From contig JAKANO010000006.1 in the NCBI GenBank assembly GCA_021812385.1, positions 62,001 through 126,000 of the forward strand: 64,000 nt of DNA, in the 5' to 3' direction. The stretch is from Pseudomonadota bacterium. GTDB taxonomy: Bacteria; Pseudomonadota; Gammaproteobacteria; Burkholderiales; Thiobacteraceae. Positions 55,463 to 64,000 of the stretch are shown here, piece after piece; positions within the stretch are counted from its first letter, which is position 1, and each line of letters starts with the position of its first letter. The position numbers and the translations under genes were made by a program. Below the pieces are notes generated by a model that was given only the letters and a program-made list of their open reading frames with translations, made no database searches and was not told the DNA's origin.

Positions 55463-57043
55463 ATGGTCATTGAAAAACTTGGCCGCTACGTTATCGTTGA
55501 GGAAATCGGTCAAGGCGCCATGGGCGTCGTATATAAGGCCGTAGACCCACTCATCGACCGTACCGTTGCAATCAAAACAATTAATCTCGATCTCTCCAAG
55601 GAAGAACTGGAGAATTTCGAGAAGCGTTTCCAACGCGAAGTCCAATCCGCCGGCAAACTCAATCACCCGAACATCGTGACGGTTTACGATGTAGGCCGTA
55701 CCGAAGGTGTCGCCTACATGGCGATGGAGTTCCTCGAAGGTAAAGAGTTGCGCGAGATCCTGGACTCCGGCGTCGTGCTGCCGATCGAAAAGATTGCGCA
55801 CATTGCTTCACAGGTAGCCGAGGGCTTGGGTTTTGCGCATGAGCGCGGCATTGTGCACCGCGACGTTAAACCAGCCAACGTGATGGTGATGAAAAATGGC
55901 CTGGTGAAAATTACCGACTTCGGCATCGCGCAAATGTCATCCGCCTCGCGCACCATGTCCGGCATGGTGATGGGGTCACCCAAATACATGTCACCCGAGC
56001 AAGTGGTCGGTCAAGCCGTCGATGGCCGTTCCGATATTTTTTCATTGGCCGTCGTGTTGTACGAGATGCTCACGGGGAAAACCCCCTTCAGCGGCGACAA
56101 CATAAGCGCCATCATGTATCAGATTCTGAACGACGAGCCGATCCCGCCCAAGGCTTTCAATCAAAGCATCCCGGATTCGATCAATTACATCGTGCTTAAG
56201 GCCCTGGCCAAACACCCCGATAAGCGCTACCAAAATGCCAAGGATATGGCACGCGATCTTAAACGCTATAAGACCATGGAAGTACCGGCAGAAGGTGCGG
56301 TTGCGCCCGCACCTGAGCGCATGGAACGCCGCTCAAAGCCACGCGACAGTGAAATCGACGCTACCCAGATGATGCCCAGCGCACTCCTTCAGGGTGAAGG
56401 CGCTACATTTACAAGAAGCATAACGACGCGAGATGGTTGGTGGAATACACAACGTTTTCTGCTGTATGCCGCCATCCCCGCGATGATAGTTACATTCGCC
56501 GCCGTGGTTACGCTCAGCAAGACACGCACTGCGACAGACCAAAATGCAAGCACCAGCGACACCAAGCTTGCTTTGTCCAGCCCCGCCGCCAATACAACAG
56601 AATCTGAAATAGCCGTTACCACGCCCGAGCCCTCTCCGGAAAAGTCAAACCTACCCCAGGCAAAAGAGCCTGTGGCGGCTGAGACCAAAGCAGTCATTGC
56701 TGAAAAATCAAACACCCGCAATATGCTTTTGGAAGCGAAAGAAAAGGCCAGGCTGAAGCGTGAAAAAGCCAAGCTGGCAAATGCTGAACTCGCAAAAAAA
56801 TCTGAAGACAAGGGCAAATCAAGCGCGACGCAAGCATCCACGGTCACCTTGGCCATAAGCCCTTGGGGCGAGGTCTTCGTCGATGGAAGTCGTCAAGGGG
56901 TCAGCCCCCCCTTGCGTGAATTATCGTTGGCACCCGGCAAGCATACGATTCTGATCGTCAATGAAACCTTTAAACCCTATTCCAAGACCATTGATGTCGC
57001 GCCAAACAGCACCTTCAAAATAAAATACAAATTTCAAAATTAA
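55463..57043 (+). CDS. Membrane Ser/Thr protein kinase with PEGA domain
   Basis: Hanks-type kinase of about 526 residues. Catalytic motifs are intact: GQGAMGVVYKA loop, VAIK lysine, VHRDVKPAN loop, TDFGIA and SPEQ. After the kinase domain (residues about 8-270) comes a Pro/Ser-rich linker with DATQMM, one membrane helix near 330-352 (LLYAAIPAMIVTFAAVV), a charged Lys/Glu/Ala stretch, and a C-terminal PEGA domain (WGEVFVDGSRQGVSPP) predicted to be periplasmic. The start is ATG 55463 rather than the in-frame TTG at 55439, because MVIEKLGRYVI leads straight into the kinase fold; neither has a strong ribosome-binding site. Operonic with the next lipoprotein (12 bp). Confidence 0.92.
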   Translation: MVIEKLGRYVIVEEIGQGAMGVVYKAVDPLIDRTVAIKTINLDLSKEELENFEKRFQREVQSAGKLNHPNIVTVYDVGRTEGVAYMAMEFLEGKELREILDSGVVLPIEKIAHIASQVAEGLGFAHERGIVHRDVKPANVMVMKNGLVKITDFGIAQMSSASRTMSGMVMGSPKYMSPEQVVGQAVDGRSDIFSLAVVLYEMLTGKTPFSGDNISAIMYQILNDEPIPPKAFNQSIPDSINYIVLKALAKHPDKRYQNAKDMARDLKRYKTMEVPAEGAVAPAPERMERRSKPRDSEIDATQMMPSALLQGEGATFTRSITTRDGWWNTQRFLLYAAIPAMIVTFAAVVTLSKTRTATDQNASTSDTKLALSSPAANTTESEIAVTTPEPSPEKSNLPQAKEPVAAETKAVIAEKSNTRNMLLEAKEKARLKREKAKLANAELAKKSEDKGKSSATQASTVTLAISPWGEVFVDGSRQGVSPPLRELSLAPGKHTILIVNETFKPYSKTIDVAPNSTFKIKYKFQN

Positions 57044-57054
57044 AGGGACAGAGC

Positions 57055-57471
57055 ATGAAACTATTTGCTTGGCTCATATTGGCCTGCGCATTTCTCGTTG
57101 CAGGGTGCGCATCCCAAACCTCGCGCGAAATGGGAATCGACAAATTAGCGCCCCGCAAAGCGGAGCAATCCCTGAATAAGGGCGTTCAACAATATGAAGA
57201 TGGCGATTTAAAAACCGCGCTCAAAAGCTTCCAGGAAGCGCTCAACCTCGGCTTAGCCTTCGATTCGGATAAAGTTTCAGCGCACAAATACCTAGCCTTT
57301 ATTTACTGCGCGTCGAATCAGGAAAAGCAATGCCGCGACGAATTTCGTCGCGCCTTCGATATTGATCCGAGCTTTAAGCTGGATCGCACAGAAATCGGGC
57401 ATCCCTTATGGGGTCCGGTTTTTAACAGCGTGCGCGCAGAGCTGCTATCCAAAGGAAAAATAAAGCCCTGA
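57055..57471 (+). CDS. TPR-type lipoprotein (TssQ-like)
   Basis: Small exported lipoprotein, 138 residues, with a leader ending in a lipobox (FLVAGC, Cys18). The mature part has TPR-like helices (YEDGDLKTALKSFQEAL; HKYLAFIYCASNQ) and ends with GHPLWGPVFNSVRAELL, a segment I associate with T6SS-linked TssQ lipoproteins. No T6SS structural gene is in the window. AAGGGA lies upstream of the ATG, 12 bp after the kinase stop, so it is probably co-expressed with the kinase and may engage its PEGA domain in the periplasm. The TssQ assignment is from memory of the family. Confidence 0.7.
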   Translation: MKLFAWLILACAFLVAGCASQTSREMGIDKLAPRKAEQSLNKGVQQYEDGDLKTALKSFQEALNLGLAFDSDKVSAHKYLAFIYCASNQEKQCRDEFRRAFDIDPSFKLDRTEIGHPLWGPVFNSVRAELLSKGKIKP

Positions 57472-57502
57472 TATCGGAGACGGCAAGTTCCGCTATAGCC
57501 GT

Positions 57503-58261
57503 TTATTTGTAGTAAAACTCTAGACGTGTGCCGGCCAATTCCAAAATATCATGATCTTGCAAATGGTAGGGGGTTGCGCCTACCTCTGCGCCGTTCACCA
57601 ATGGATAGTTGACGCCTTCCACGTAGGTTAAGAAATAACCTGCGGATTTTTTCCCGATCACCGCAGTTTGAATGCCCGGCTTGCCGAGCGTTAATACGGG
57701 TTTATCCAGCTCTACTTGCTTGCCAGTGCCGGCGCCCCCCATTAGCCGCAACACACCCGTCCGGTTTTCACTGCTTGGGTTGTTCAACGCATCCTGCTTC
57801 ACTACAAATGTATCGAACATGCGATTACTCGTATTGTTGCGCGATAAGCCTGCGCTATCGTTCACCCCAATTTCGAGCAGCGTTTCATCATTGCGACCAG
57901 CTCCCGACATAACCGTCTGCTTGATCGTTCTGGTCACCGTAGGATCCCAGGAACTGTCCGGCATGACCCATGGCTCAAAATAAAATTTTAGCTGGAATAT
58001 AGCGATACTGATTTCATCGCCATCTTGCAAATGATGGTTTTTGATGAGTTTGCCATTAACACGCACACCGTTGGTGCTACCCAGATCCTGCAGAAAGGAA
58101 TCGTTGCGTATGGTGGAAACCAGGGCGTGCTCGCCGCTAACGGAAATATGATCGAGTTGAATATCGCAATCGGAACGTCGGCCAATTTTAATGCGCTCAC
58201 GATCAATTTGCCGTTCACTGATCTCATTGCCATTTTGATCGTACAAAACCAACTTAGACAT
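57503..58261 (-). CDS. FHA-domain protein 2
   Basis: Paralogue of FHA protein 1, 252 residues. The N-terminal FHA domain has KIGRRSDCDIQL, VSGEHALV and GSTNGVRVNG, the phospho-threonine-binding set. A second degenerate FHA-like domain closes the protein (YFLTYVEGVNYPLVNG). The linker contains candidate phospho-acceptor sequences (DPTVTRTIKQTV). It lies 41 bp after the second PP2C gene and is convergent with the TPR lipoprotein gene (31 bp). Confidence 0.88.
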   Translation of the reverse strand: MSKLVLYDQNGNEISERQIDRERIKIGRRSDCDIQLDHISVSGEHALVSTIRNDSFLQDLGSTNGVRVNGKLIKNHHLQDGDEISIAIFQLKFYFEPWVMPDSSWDPTVTRTIKQTVMSGAGRNDETLLEIGVNDSAGLSRNNTSNRMFDTFVVKQDALNNPSSENRTGVLRLMGGAGTGKQVELDKPVLTLGKPGIQTAVIGKKSAGYFLTYVEGVNYPLVNGAEVGATPYHLQDHDILELAGTRLEFYYK

Positions 58262-58302
58262 ATTGCTCCCGCCACTGCGCTTATAGCAGAGCGGTCGATG
58301 GT

Positions 58303-59112
58303 CTAGACTGCTCGCGCTAAAATCAATGAAATATTATCGTAACCGCCTTTATTGTTGGCGATATCTATCAAATGCTGCGCCGCCGATTCCAAATTACCAT
58401 CGGCATGCTCGATCACATACTGAATGTCGGTATCGTCCACCATGTCGAACAGCCCATCGGAACACAGCAAGAATACGTCGCCCAGCAACACGGGCTGCTC
58501 TTGCACATCGACTTCAACGCCGGCCTGCACTCCCAGCGCGCGGGTAATTAAGCCGCGGTTACCGGCAAGGCGCGCCTGCTCCAGTGTAATCAAGCCGCAT
58601 TCCAGTTGCTCCTGCAACACGGTGTGATCCACCGTGAGTTGTTCAAAGTGCCCTTGGCGCAAGCGGTAAACGCGCGAATCGCCAATACTCACAATGGTGA
58701 CGCGTGAGCCGGAAAACAAGGCCGCCACCAGCGTAGTGCCCATCCCGGAGAGCTCCGCCCGCATCAAGCTAAGCTGGAAGATTTCGCGATTGGCTTTAGC
58801 TATCGCCGTACATAAGCGCATCGAAGCATGGCTCAAGCCAGACGCTGATTCATCCTCCACCGGCAAGGTCAATGGGAACTGCCGAAACTCATTTAAAACA
58901 ATGTTCAGCGCCATTGCACTGGCAATTTCGCCGCCATTGCATCCACCCATCCCATCGGCCAGCACCAACAATCCAGTTTCCGGATCGAATTCCAGGCTGT
59001 CTTCGTTGCTGGTACGCACGCGACCGGTATCACTCAGGGCGGCATAAACAAGCCGCGTTGCCCGAGGCGTCAACGCATGCCATTCCGGCGCTATGGTTTG
59101 TGCAGCCTCCAC
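58303..59112 (-). CDS. PP2C-type Ser/Thr protein phosphatase 2
   Basis: Paralogue of PP2C-1, 269 residues, with the metal-binding motifs SNEDSLEF, VLADGMGG, IGDSRVYRLR and LLCSDGLFDMV. The middle region holds a helix insert of about 20 residues relative to the first copy. It leads the FHA-2 operon and would oppose the kinase encoded 1.3 kb away. The repeated PP2C-FHA unit suggests duplication of a two-gene cassette. Confidence 0.92.
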   Translation of the reverse strand: MEAAQTIAPEWHALTPRATRLVYAALSDTGRVRTSNEDSLEFDPETGLLVLADGMGGCNGGEIASAMALNIVLNEFRQFPLTLPVEDESASGLSHASMRLCTAIAKANREIFQLSLMRAELSGMGTTLVAALFSGSRVTIVSIGDSRVYRLRQGHFEQLTVDHTVLQEQLECGLITLEQARLAGNRGLITRALGVQAGVEVDVQEQPVLLGDVFLLCSDGLFDMVDDTDIQYVIEHADGNLESAAQHLIDIANNKGGYDNISLILARAV

Positions 59113-59184
59113 GTTAATCTCTCTCCAGTCTGCGGGGCGGAAAATACTATTAAAAGTTAATTATTTGTTATTTTGCGTAACTTT

Positions 59185-59205
59185 CCATAATAAAACATTA
59201 TGGAT
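59185..59205. promoter_or_regulatory. Perfect inverted repeat between radA and the PP2C-2 gene
   Basis: TCCATAAT-aaaac-ATTATGGA is a perfect 8-bp inverted repeat in an AT-rich gap, 73 bp before the PP2C-2 start and 25 bp after the radA stop. It lacks a following T-run, so an operator is at least as likely as a terminator. Confidence 0.35.
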
Positions 59206-59229
59206 AATTACGTTGTCATTGTAGATTCG

Positions 59230-60588
59230 TTACCGGAAATTTTCAACCGCTTCTTCTAGCCGCCCTACCGCAACGATCTCCATCCCTGCAATAGCTTGCT
59301 TCGGCTTATTTGCATTTGGAATAACGGCACGCGTAAAGCCAAGTTTAGCCGCTTCTTTCAATCTTTCTTGGCCGCGTTGCACGGGGCGCACCTCGCCCGC
59401 CAAGCCGACTTCCCCGAATACGACCATTTTTTCCGGCAATGGTTTATTTTTGAACGAAGAAACGATCGCCAACAACACCGCCAAATCCGCCGCCGGTTCC
59501 GTAATGCGCACCCCGCCTACGGCATTTACGAATACGTCCTGATCGAAGCAGGCAATGCCGGCATGCCGGTGCAACACGGCCAACAACATGCCTAAGCGGT
59601 TTTGTTCCAGCCCCACGCTCAGGCGCCGCGGATTTGGTGCATGCGCCTCATCAACCAGGGCCTGAATTTCCACCAACAAGGGTCGCGTCCCTTCCTGGGT
59701 AACCATCACGCATGAACCCGGCACTTCCTGCACATGATGCGAAAGGAACAGCGCCGAGGGATTGCTGACCTCGCGCAAGCCCTTTTCGGTCATCGCAAAT
59801 ACACCCAACTCATTCACCGCGCCAAAGCGGTTTTTAAAGGCACGCACCAGGCGAAAACTAGAGCTGGTCTCTCCTTCGAAATACAGTACGGTATCGACGA
59901 TATGTTCCAGCACGCGCGGGCCGGCCAGCGTACCCTCTTTGGTCACATGCCCCACGAAAATAATGGAGATGCCGGATTGTTTGGCCATGCGCGTCAATTG
60001 TGCCGCACACTCGCGCACTTGCGCCACGCTTCCGGGTGCAGACTGTAGCGCTTCCGAGTAGACGGTTTGAATCGAGTCGATCACCGCGACCTTGGGACGT
60101 TCGCGCTGCAAGCACGCCACAATTTTTTCCAGGTTAATCTCGGCCAACAACACGACATCGCTGGCGTCGAGCGCTAGCCGCTTGGCTCTGAGTGCGATTT
60201 GTTGCGGCGACTCCTCTCCGCTCACATACAACACCTTGTGTTCTGCACTCATATGCGCCAGCGCTTGCAGTAATAAAGTCGATTTGCCGATTCCAGGGTC
60301 GCCGCCGATCAGCACCACCGCACCCTCGACCAAGCCTCCGCCCAGCACCCGATCCAACTCCGCCACGCCGGTCGGCGTGCGCGGCACTTCAAGCGCCTCT
60401 ACTTCAGATAGCGTTTGCACCTTGCCATCGGCCGCCAGCGCGCTATAGCGATTTCCAGTACTGCTCGTTGCTTCGGCAATCGTTTCTACCAGCGCGTTCC
60501 AAGCATTGCAATGCGGGCACTGGCCTTGCCACTTCAAGCTTTGGCCGCCGCACTCGGTACAGGTATAAATCGATTTTGGTTTTGCCAT
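59230..60588 (-). CDS. radA: DNA repair protein RadA
   Basis: RecA-like ATPase that helps process recombination intermediates, 452 residues. It has the N-terminal zinc finger (CTECGG and CPHC), Walker A GGDPGIGKST, the RadA-specific KNRFG motif, and a C-terminal Lon-like domain (NAVGGVRITEPAADLAVLLA). Its start directly follows the alr stop with no gap. Confidence 0.96.
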   Translation of the reverse strand: MAKPKSIYTCTECGGQSLKWQGQCPHCNAWNALVETIAEATSSTGNRYSALAADGKVQTLSEVEALEVPRTPTGVAELDRVLGGGLVEGAVVLIGGDPGIGKSTLLLQALAHMSAEHKVLYVSGEESPQQIALRAKRLALDASDVVLLAEINLEKIVACLQRERPKVAVIDSIQTVYSEALQSAPGSVAQVRECAAQLTRMAKQSGISIIFVGHVTKEGTLAGPRVLEHIVDTVLYFEGETSSSFRLVRAFKNRFGAVNELGVFAMTEKGLREVSNPSALFLSHHVQEVPGSCVMVTQEGTRPLLVEIQALVDEAHAPNPRRLSVGLEQNRLGMLLAVLHRHAGIACFDQDVFVNAVGGVRITEPAADLAVLLAIVSSFKNKPLPEKMVVFGEVGLAGEVRPVQRGQERLKEAAKLGFTRAVIPNANKPKQAIAGMEIVAVGRLEEAVENFR

Positions 60589-61656
60589 CTAAGCCTCACT
60601 AAGTGGTACGCGTTCAGCGCGCGCGCACAGTAATTCGTAGCTAATGGTACCCGCGGCGCGCGCCACTTCATCCACCGACAATTCCCCACCCCAGAGCGTA
60701 ACCGGCGAACCAATGCCGGCCTGCGGCAGCGCCGTGAGATCGACCATCAACATATCCATGGACACGCGCCCCAAGGTACGCGTGCGGACGCCCTCCACCA
60801 GGATTGGTGTGCCAGTCGCGGCATGACGCGGATAACCGTCGGCATAGCCACAGGCGACGACACCGACGCGCATATCGCGGTCGGCGCTGAATACGCCACC
60901 ATACCCGACGCGCCCACCAACCTTGACATGCTGCACCGCGATCACTGCCGAAACCAGGCTCATCGCCGGCTCCAAACCCAATTCTGCAGCGCTCCGATCG
61001 CTGAAGGGGGATGAGCCATACAGCATGATGCCAGGCCGAACCCAATCCGCGTGAGTTTCTGGATAACGCAACAATGCGGCCGAATTCGCCAGCGATGATG
61101 GCAAAGCCAAGGGCTGATGCAAGGTTTGAAACAATGCCAGTTGTTCGTTCACGCCCGGCGCTTCATCCGCCGTGGCGAAATGCGTCATGAGCGTAATCCG
61201 GCCTAGCACCGGGCAGCTTCGCAAATCCGCCAAGGCTTGCGGCAAGTCTTGTGGCGCAAAGCCGAGCCGGTTCATCCCGGTGTTCAGCTTGAGGAAGACA
61301 TCGATGCGCACCGGCGACCAGGCGTGCTTAAGCCATTCGATTTGCGCTTGGTTGTGGACGACCAAGCTCAATTGATGCTCGGTAACGACAGCCAATTCCG
61401 CTTCTGCGAACACGCCCTCCAGCAACAAGATCGGCTGCGCAAAACCCGCTTCACGCAAGCGCACTGCTTCATCGAGCGAGAGCACGGCGAAGCCATCGCT
61501 TTCCTCCAGGGCTTTTGCTACGCGCAATAAGCCGTGGCCATAAGCATTGGCCTTGATAACAGCTAATATTTTAGAGATGGGAGCGGCTTGGCGCGCAACG
61601 AGCAGATTATTGACGAGGGCGGAAGGATGAACAATGGCCTGAATCGGTCGGGTCAT
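60589..61656 (-). CDS. alr: Alanine racemase
   Basis: PLP enzyme making D-alanine for peptidoglycan, 355 residues. The PLP Lys is in AVIKANAYGHG near residue 34 and the second catalytic base Tyr in GRVGYGGVF. Also present is RPGIMLYGSSPF, conserved in Alr. It lies between dnaB (9 bp) and radA (0 bp) as one coupled unit. Confidence 0.96.
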   Translation of the reverse strand: MTRPIQAIVHPSALVNNLLVARQAAPISKILAVIKANAYGHGLLRVAKALEESDGFAVLSLDEAVRLREAGFAQPILLLEGVFAEAELAVVTEHQLSLVVHNQAQIEWLKHAWSPVRIDVFLKLNTGMNRLGFAPQDLPQALADLRSCPVLGRITLMTHFATADEAPGVNEQLALFQTLHQPLALPSSLANSAALLRYPETHADWVRPGIMLYGSSPFSDRSAAELGLEPAMSLVSAVIAVQHVKVGGRVGYGGVFSADRDMRVGVVACGYADGYPRHAATGTPILVEGVRTRTLGRVSMDMLMVDLTALPQAGIGSPVTLWGGELSVDEVARAAGTISYELLCARAERVPLSEA

Positions 61657-61665
61657 TTTTAAAAC

Positions 61666-63045
61666 TTATTCACCCCTGTACTCGGGATAGCTGCCATGCG
61701 CCAGATTTTCGAAGCGCGTGTATTCGCCGAGGAAGGCCAGGCGCACGGTGCCGATCGGGCCGTTACGCTGCTTGCCGATGATGATTTCGGAAATGCCTTT
61801 TTCCGGTGTTTCCGGGTTGTAAACTTCATCGCGGTAGATGAACAAAATCACGTCGGCGTCTTGCTCGATAGCGCCGGATTCGCGCAAATCGGACATCACC
61901 GGACGTTTATTCGGGCGCTGCTCTAAGCTGCGATTGAGCTGCGATAGCGCGATCACCGGCACGTCGAGTTCTTTGGCCAAGGCTTTCAGCGAGCGCGATA
62001 TTTCCGAAATTTCCGTAGCGCGGTTTTCACCCTGGCGCGTAGAAGACATGAGCTGAATATAGTCGATCACGATCAAACCCAGCTTGCCGCACTGGCGATG
62101 CAAGCGGCGCGCCCTGGCGCGCAATTCGAGCGCGGTGAGCGCCGCCGATTCATCGATATACAGCGGTGCTTCATTCAGCTTACCAACCGCATAGGTCAAG
62201 CGCTGCCAATCCTCGTCTTGCAGGCGCCCGGTGCGGACTTTATGCTGATCCAGCTTGCCCACCGAGCCCATCATCCGCATCACCAGTTGCGTACCGCCCA
62301 TCTCCATACTAAACACCGCAACCGGCAAGCCGGATTCTAGGGCAACATTTTCGGCGATATTCAAAGAAAAGGCGGTCTTACCCATCGACGGCCGCCCGGC
62401 CACAATGATCAAGTCGCCCGGCTGCAAGCCTGAAGTTTTTTGGTCCAAATCGGTAAAGCCGGTGGGGATACCGGTGATATCGCTGGGATTGTCGCGCTGG
62501 AACAGCATATCGATGCGTTCCACTACTTGCGTCAACAATACCGGCAATTCCATGAAGCCTTTTTTGCCGCGCGCACCCGCTTCGGCAATTTCAAACACTT
62601 GGCCTTCGGCATGATCCAACAACTCGCTCGCCGAGCGGCCCATCGGGCTGTAAGCAGAATCAGCGATCGATGTGCCGACTTCAACCAAGCCGCGCAAAAT
62701 GGCGCGATCGCGCACAATCTCGGCATAGCGCCGAATATTCGCTGCACTCGGGGTGTTTTGTGCTAAAGCACCCAGATAAGCGAGGCCGCCCACCGTGGTC
62801 AGCTCTTGGCTCGATTCGAGGGATTCCGAAACCGTCACCACATCGGCCGGCTTGCTGGCATCGAGCAATTTGGTGATGTGGCGGTAAATCAGGCGATGAT
62901 CGTGGCGATAGAAATCCTGCTCGGTGATCAGGTCGGCAATGCGCTCCCATGCGCTATTTTCAAGCAGCAAACCGCCCAATACCGATTGCTCGGCTTCCAC
63001 CGAGTGCGGCGGGAGTTTGATTGCGTCTAGTTGATTATCGCCCAT
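61666..63045 (-). CDS. dnaB: Replicative DNA helicase DnaB
   Basis: Hexameric 5'-3' helicase of the replisome, 459 residues. The N-terminal domain contains [17 protein letters not shown]; the RecA-like C-terminal domain has Walker [11 protein letters not shown], the segment DYIQLM and the [15 protein letters not shown] region. No intein is present. It is the first gene after the rplI terminator and starts the dnaB-alr-radA unit. Confidence 0.97.
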   Translation of the reverse strand: MGDNQLDAIKLPPHSVEAEQSVLGGLLLENSAWERIADLITEQDFYRHDHRLIYRHITKLLDASKPADVVTVSESLESSQELTTVGGLAYLGALAQNTPSAANIRRYAEIVRDRAILRGLVEVGTSIADSAYSPMGRSASELLDHAEGQVFEIAEAGARGKKGFMELPVLLTQVVERIDMLFQRDNPSDITGIPTGFTDLDQKTSGLQPGDLIIVAGRPSMGKTAFSLNIAENVALESGLPVAVFSMEMGGTQLVMRMMGSVGKLDQHKVRTGRLQDEDWQRLTYAVGKLNEAPLYIDESAALTALELRARARRLHRQCGKLGLIVIDYIQLMSSTRQGENRATEISEISRSLKALAKELDVPVIALSQLNRSLEQRPNKRPVMSDLRESGAIEQDADVILFIYRDEVYNPETPEKGISEIIIGKQRNGPIGTVRLAFLGEYTRFENLAHGSYPEYRGE

Positions 63046-63114
63046 GTCACATCGTCCAAAAAAAACAGGTTAGCACAGAAATTCCATGCGCCATAAGTTA
63101 CTGGCCAGACAAAC

Positions 63115-63141
63115 AAAAAAGGGCCGCAAAGCGGCCCTTTT
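63115..63141 (-). terminator. Rho-independent terminator after rplI
   Basis: Perfect 11-bp stem AAAAGGGCCGC / GCGGCCCTTTT with a 3-base loop. On the minus strand it ends in a run of six T. It lies 19 bp after the rplI stop and separates the ribosomal-protein operon from dnaB. Confidence 0.92.
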
Positions 63142-63159
63142 CAGTAAAACAAGTGAGGC

Positions 63160-63609
63160 TTAAGCTGCGCCCAGCACCGAGACCGTAATCGTCGCGGTCA
63201 CGTCGGTATGAAACGCCAACGTGATTGGGAAATCGCCAATCTGCTTGAGCGGGCCTTGCGGCATGCGCACTTCGGATTTGGTCACTTCAAAGCCTTGGGC
63301 CTTGAGGGCATCGACGATATCGACGATCCCCACGGAACCAAACAGTTTGCCATCCGGGCCGGCTTTCTGGCTGACCTGCAACAGATAGCCTTCGAGCTTC
63401 TCGGCACGCGCTTGCGCTTGCGCCAAGTGTTCGGCTTGCTGCTTTTCCAGATCGGCACGACGCGCTTCAAAAGCCTTTAAATTGCTTTCGGTAGCACGCT
63501 TTGCTTTGCCTTGCGGGATCAGGAAATTACGTGCAAAGCCATCTTTAACTTTTACCACATCGCCCAACTGGCCGAGGTTAACGACTTTTTCCATCAGAAT
63601 AATTTGCAT
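63160..63609 (-). CDS. rplI: 50S ribosomal protein L9
   Basis: Large-subunit protein, 149 residues as in E. coli. It shows [24 protein letters not shown], the long connecting helix and the C-terminal domain ending TVSVLGA. The start at ATG 63609 is the family start; the frame continues to 63675 without conserved sequence. It lies 10 bp after rpsR. Confidence 0.96.
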   Translation of the reverse strand: MQIILMEKVVNLGQLGDVVKVKDGFARNFLIPQGKAKRATESNLKAFEARRADLEKQQAEHLAQAQARAEKLEGYLLQVSQKAGPDGKLFGSVGIVDIVDALKAQGFEVTKSEVRMPQGPLKQIGDFPITLAFHTDVTATITVSVLGAA

Positions 63610-63619
63610 CGCGCGCCCC

Positions 63620-63847
63620 TTAGTGCAAGTCGGTGTAGTGCAACAACGCCAGGAAGCGTGCGCGCTTGACCGCAACGGACAATTGGCGCTGATAACGCGC
63701 CTTGGTGCCGGTGATACGTGCCGGAATGATCCGGCCGTTTTCGTTAATGAAATCCTTCAGCAGACCGACATCTTTGTAGTCTACTTCTTTAATGCCTTCC
63801 GCGGAAAAGCGGCAATATCTTCTACGTTTAAACATATGACGTGACAT
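63620..63847 (-). CDS. rpsR: 30S ribosomal protein S18
   Basis: Small-subunit protein, 75 residues, with [13 protein letters not shown], the IKEVDYKD segment and the [23 protein letters not shown] core. GAGGTG stands just upstream of ATG 63847 and overlaps the end of priB. Conserved order priB-rpsR-rplI. Confidence 0.96.
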   Translation of the reverse strand: MSRHMFKRRRYCRFSAEGIKEVDYKDVGLLKDFINENGRIIPARITGTKARYQRQLSVAVKRARFLALLHYTDLH

Positions 63848-63856
63848 GGTTCACCT

Positions 63857-64000
63857 CTATTCAATCAATTCGAAATTTTGTACATGCAACACTAACGCTG
63901 AATTGGCTCGGCTCGCTTGTGCTAAAAACCCGGAGGCTTTAATTTGGGCGCCGACGGGAAGCTTGGCAATTTTCTGCGCCAGATCCTCCGCTGCCGTGGC
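63857..64000 (-). CDS. priB: Primosomal replication protein N, PriB (partial, cut by window end)
   Basis: Reading the minus strand from 64000 gives 47 codons and a TAG stop at 63857-63859. The peptide includes ATAAEDLAQKIAKLPVGA, the SGFLAQASRAN stretch and LVLHVQNFELIE, matching the C-terminal half of PriB, a small single-stranded-DNA-binding primosome protein. The gap to rpsR is 9 bp, and the position ahead of rpsR is the conserved one (normally behind rpsF). The N-terminus is outside the window. Confidence 0.85.
   Translation of the reverse strand, partial: ATAAEDLAQKIAKLPVGAQIKASGFLAQASRANSALVLHVQNFELIE

Noticed and set aside
53654-59112. Type VI secretion locus
   Set aside because: Kinase, phosphatase, FHA and a TssQ-like lipoprotein are present, but no VipA/B, Hcp, VgrG, ClpV or TssJ-M genes are in the window.
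1-64000. CRISPR arrays, insertion sequences, prophage or rRNA genes
   Set aside because: No regularly spaced repeats, transposase, integrase, phage structural genes or rRNA sequence were seen.

Overview
The window is a continuous stretch of bacterial chromosome, coding on both strands with short gaps. Gene families and gene order (tRNA-Leu/tig/clpP/clpX/lon/hupB/tRNA-Val/tRNA-Asp/ppiD; priB/rpsR/rplI/dnaB/alr/radA; dnaQ/rnhA/methyltransferase/gloB/mltD; hpnCDE) point to a betaproteobacterium, most likely a Nitrosomonadales/Gallionellales-type lineage with a cytochrome-rich envelope. That placement is inferred from families and synteny; no database search was run. I found no rRNA, CRISPR array, insertion sequence or prophage.

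Layout. (1) 1-3159, plus: end of a type II secretion (T2SS) operon, gspE (cut by the left edge), gspF, gspG. (2) 3215-17785, minus: seven tightly packed genes. In transcription order they are a diheme b-type membrane cytochrome, an FHA-domain/decaheme c fusion, a GlcG/HbpS-like lipoprotein, an SH3-domain outer-membrane barrel, a decaheme c/LVIVD-propeller protein, a pentaheme c protein, and a cytoplasmic flavoprotein with two cNMP-binding domains and four [4Fe-4S] motifs. It reads as a transmembrane electron conduit with cytoplasmic signal inputs and is the most unusual part of the window. (3) 18164-23081, plus: gspH, I, J, K, L, M, N, so the conduit operon lies inside the T2SS gene set. (4) 23058-28123, minus: TonB-dependent receptor, periplasmic substrate-binding protein and GGDEF/EAL protein. 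(5) 28206-32789: dnaQ, rnhA, a methyltransferase, gloB, mltD. (6) 32823-39409, minus: YejABEF-like peptide ABC transporter. (7) 39617-41149, plus: fabI and an orphan CheB-type methylesterase. (8) 41156-49816, minus: ppiD, two tRNAs, hupB, lon, clpX, clpP, tig, tRNA-Leu. (9) 49906-53662, plus: hpnC, hpnD, hpnE and a YciK-like SDR. (10) 53654-59112: a Ser/Thr phosphorylation island in which two FHA/PP2C pairs flank a PEGA-domain kinase and a TPR lipoprotein. (11) 59230-64000, minus: radA, alr, dnaB, rplI, rpsR, priB (cut by the right edge).

How the parts may work together (inference). T2SS can export folded proteins, including extracellular cytochromes in other genera, so its nesting with the conduit is suggestive. 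The kinase, phosphatases and FHA proteins near 54-59 kb could act on the cytoplasmic FHA domain of the membrane decaheme cytochrome, which would place electron transfer under phospho-threonine control. hpnCDE supplies squalene for hopanoids, which fits an envelope-focused lifestyle.
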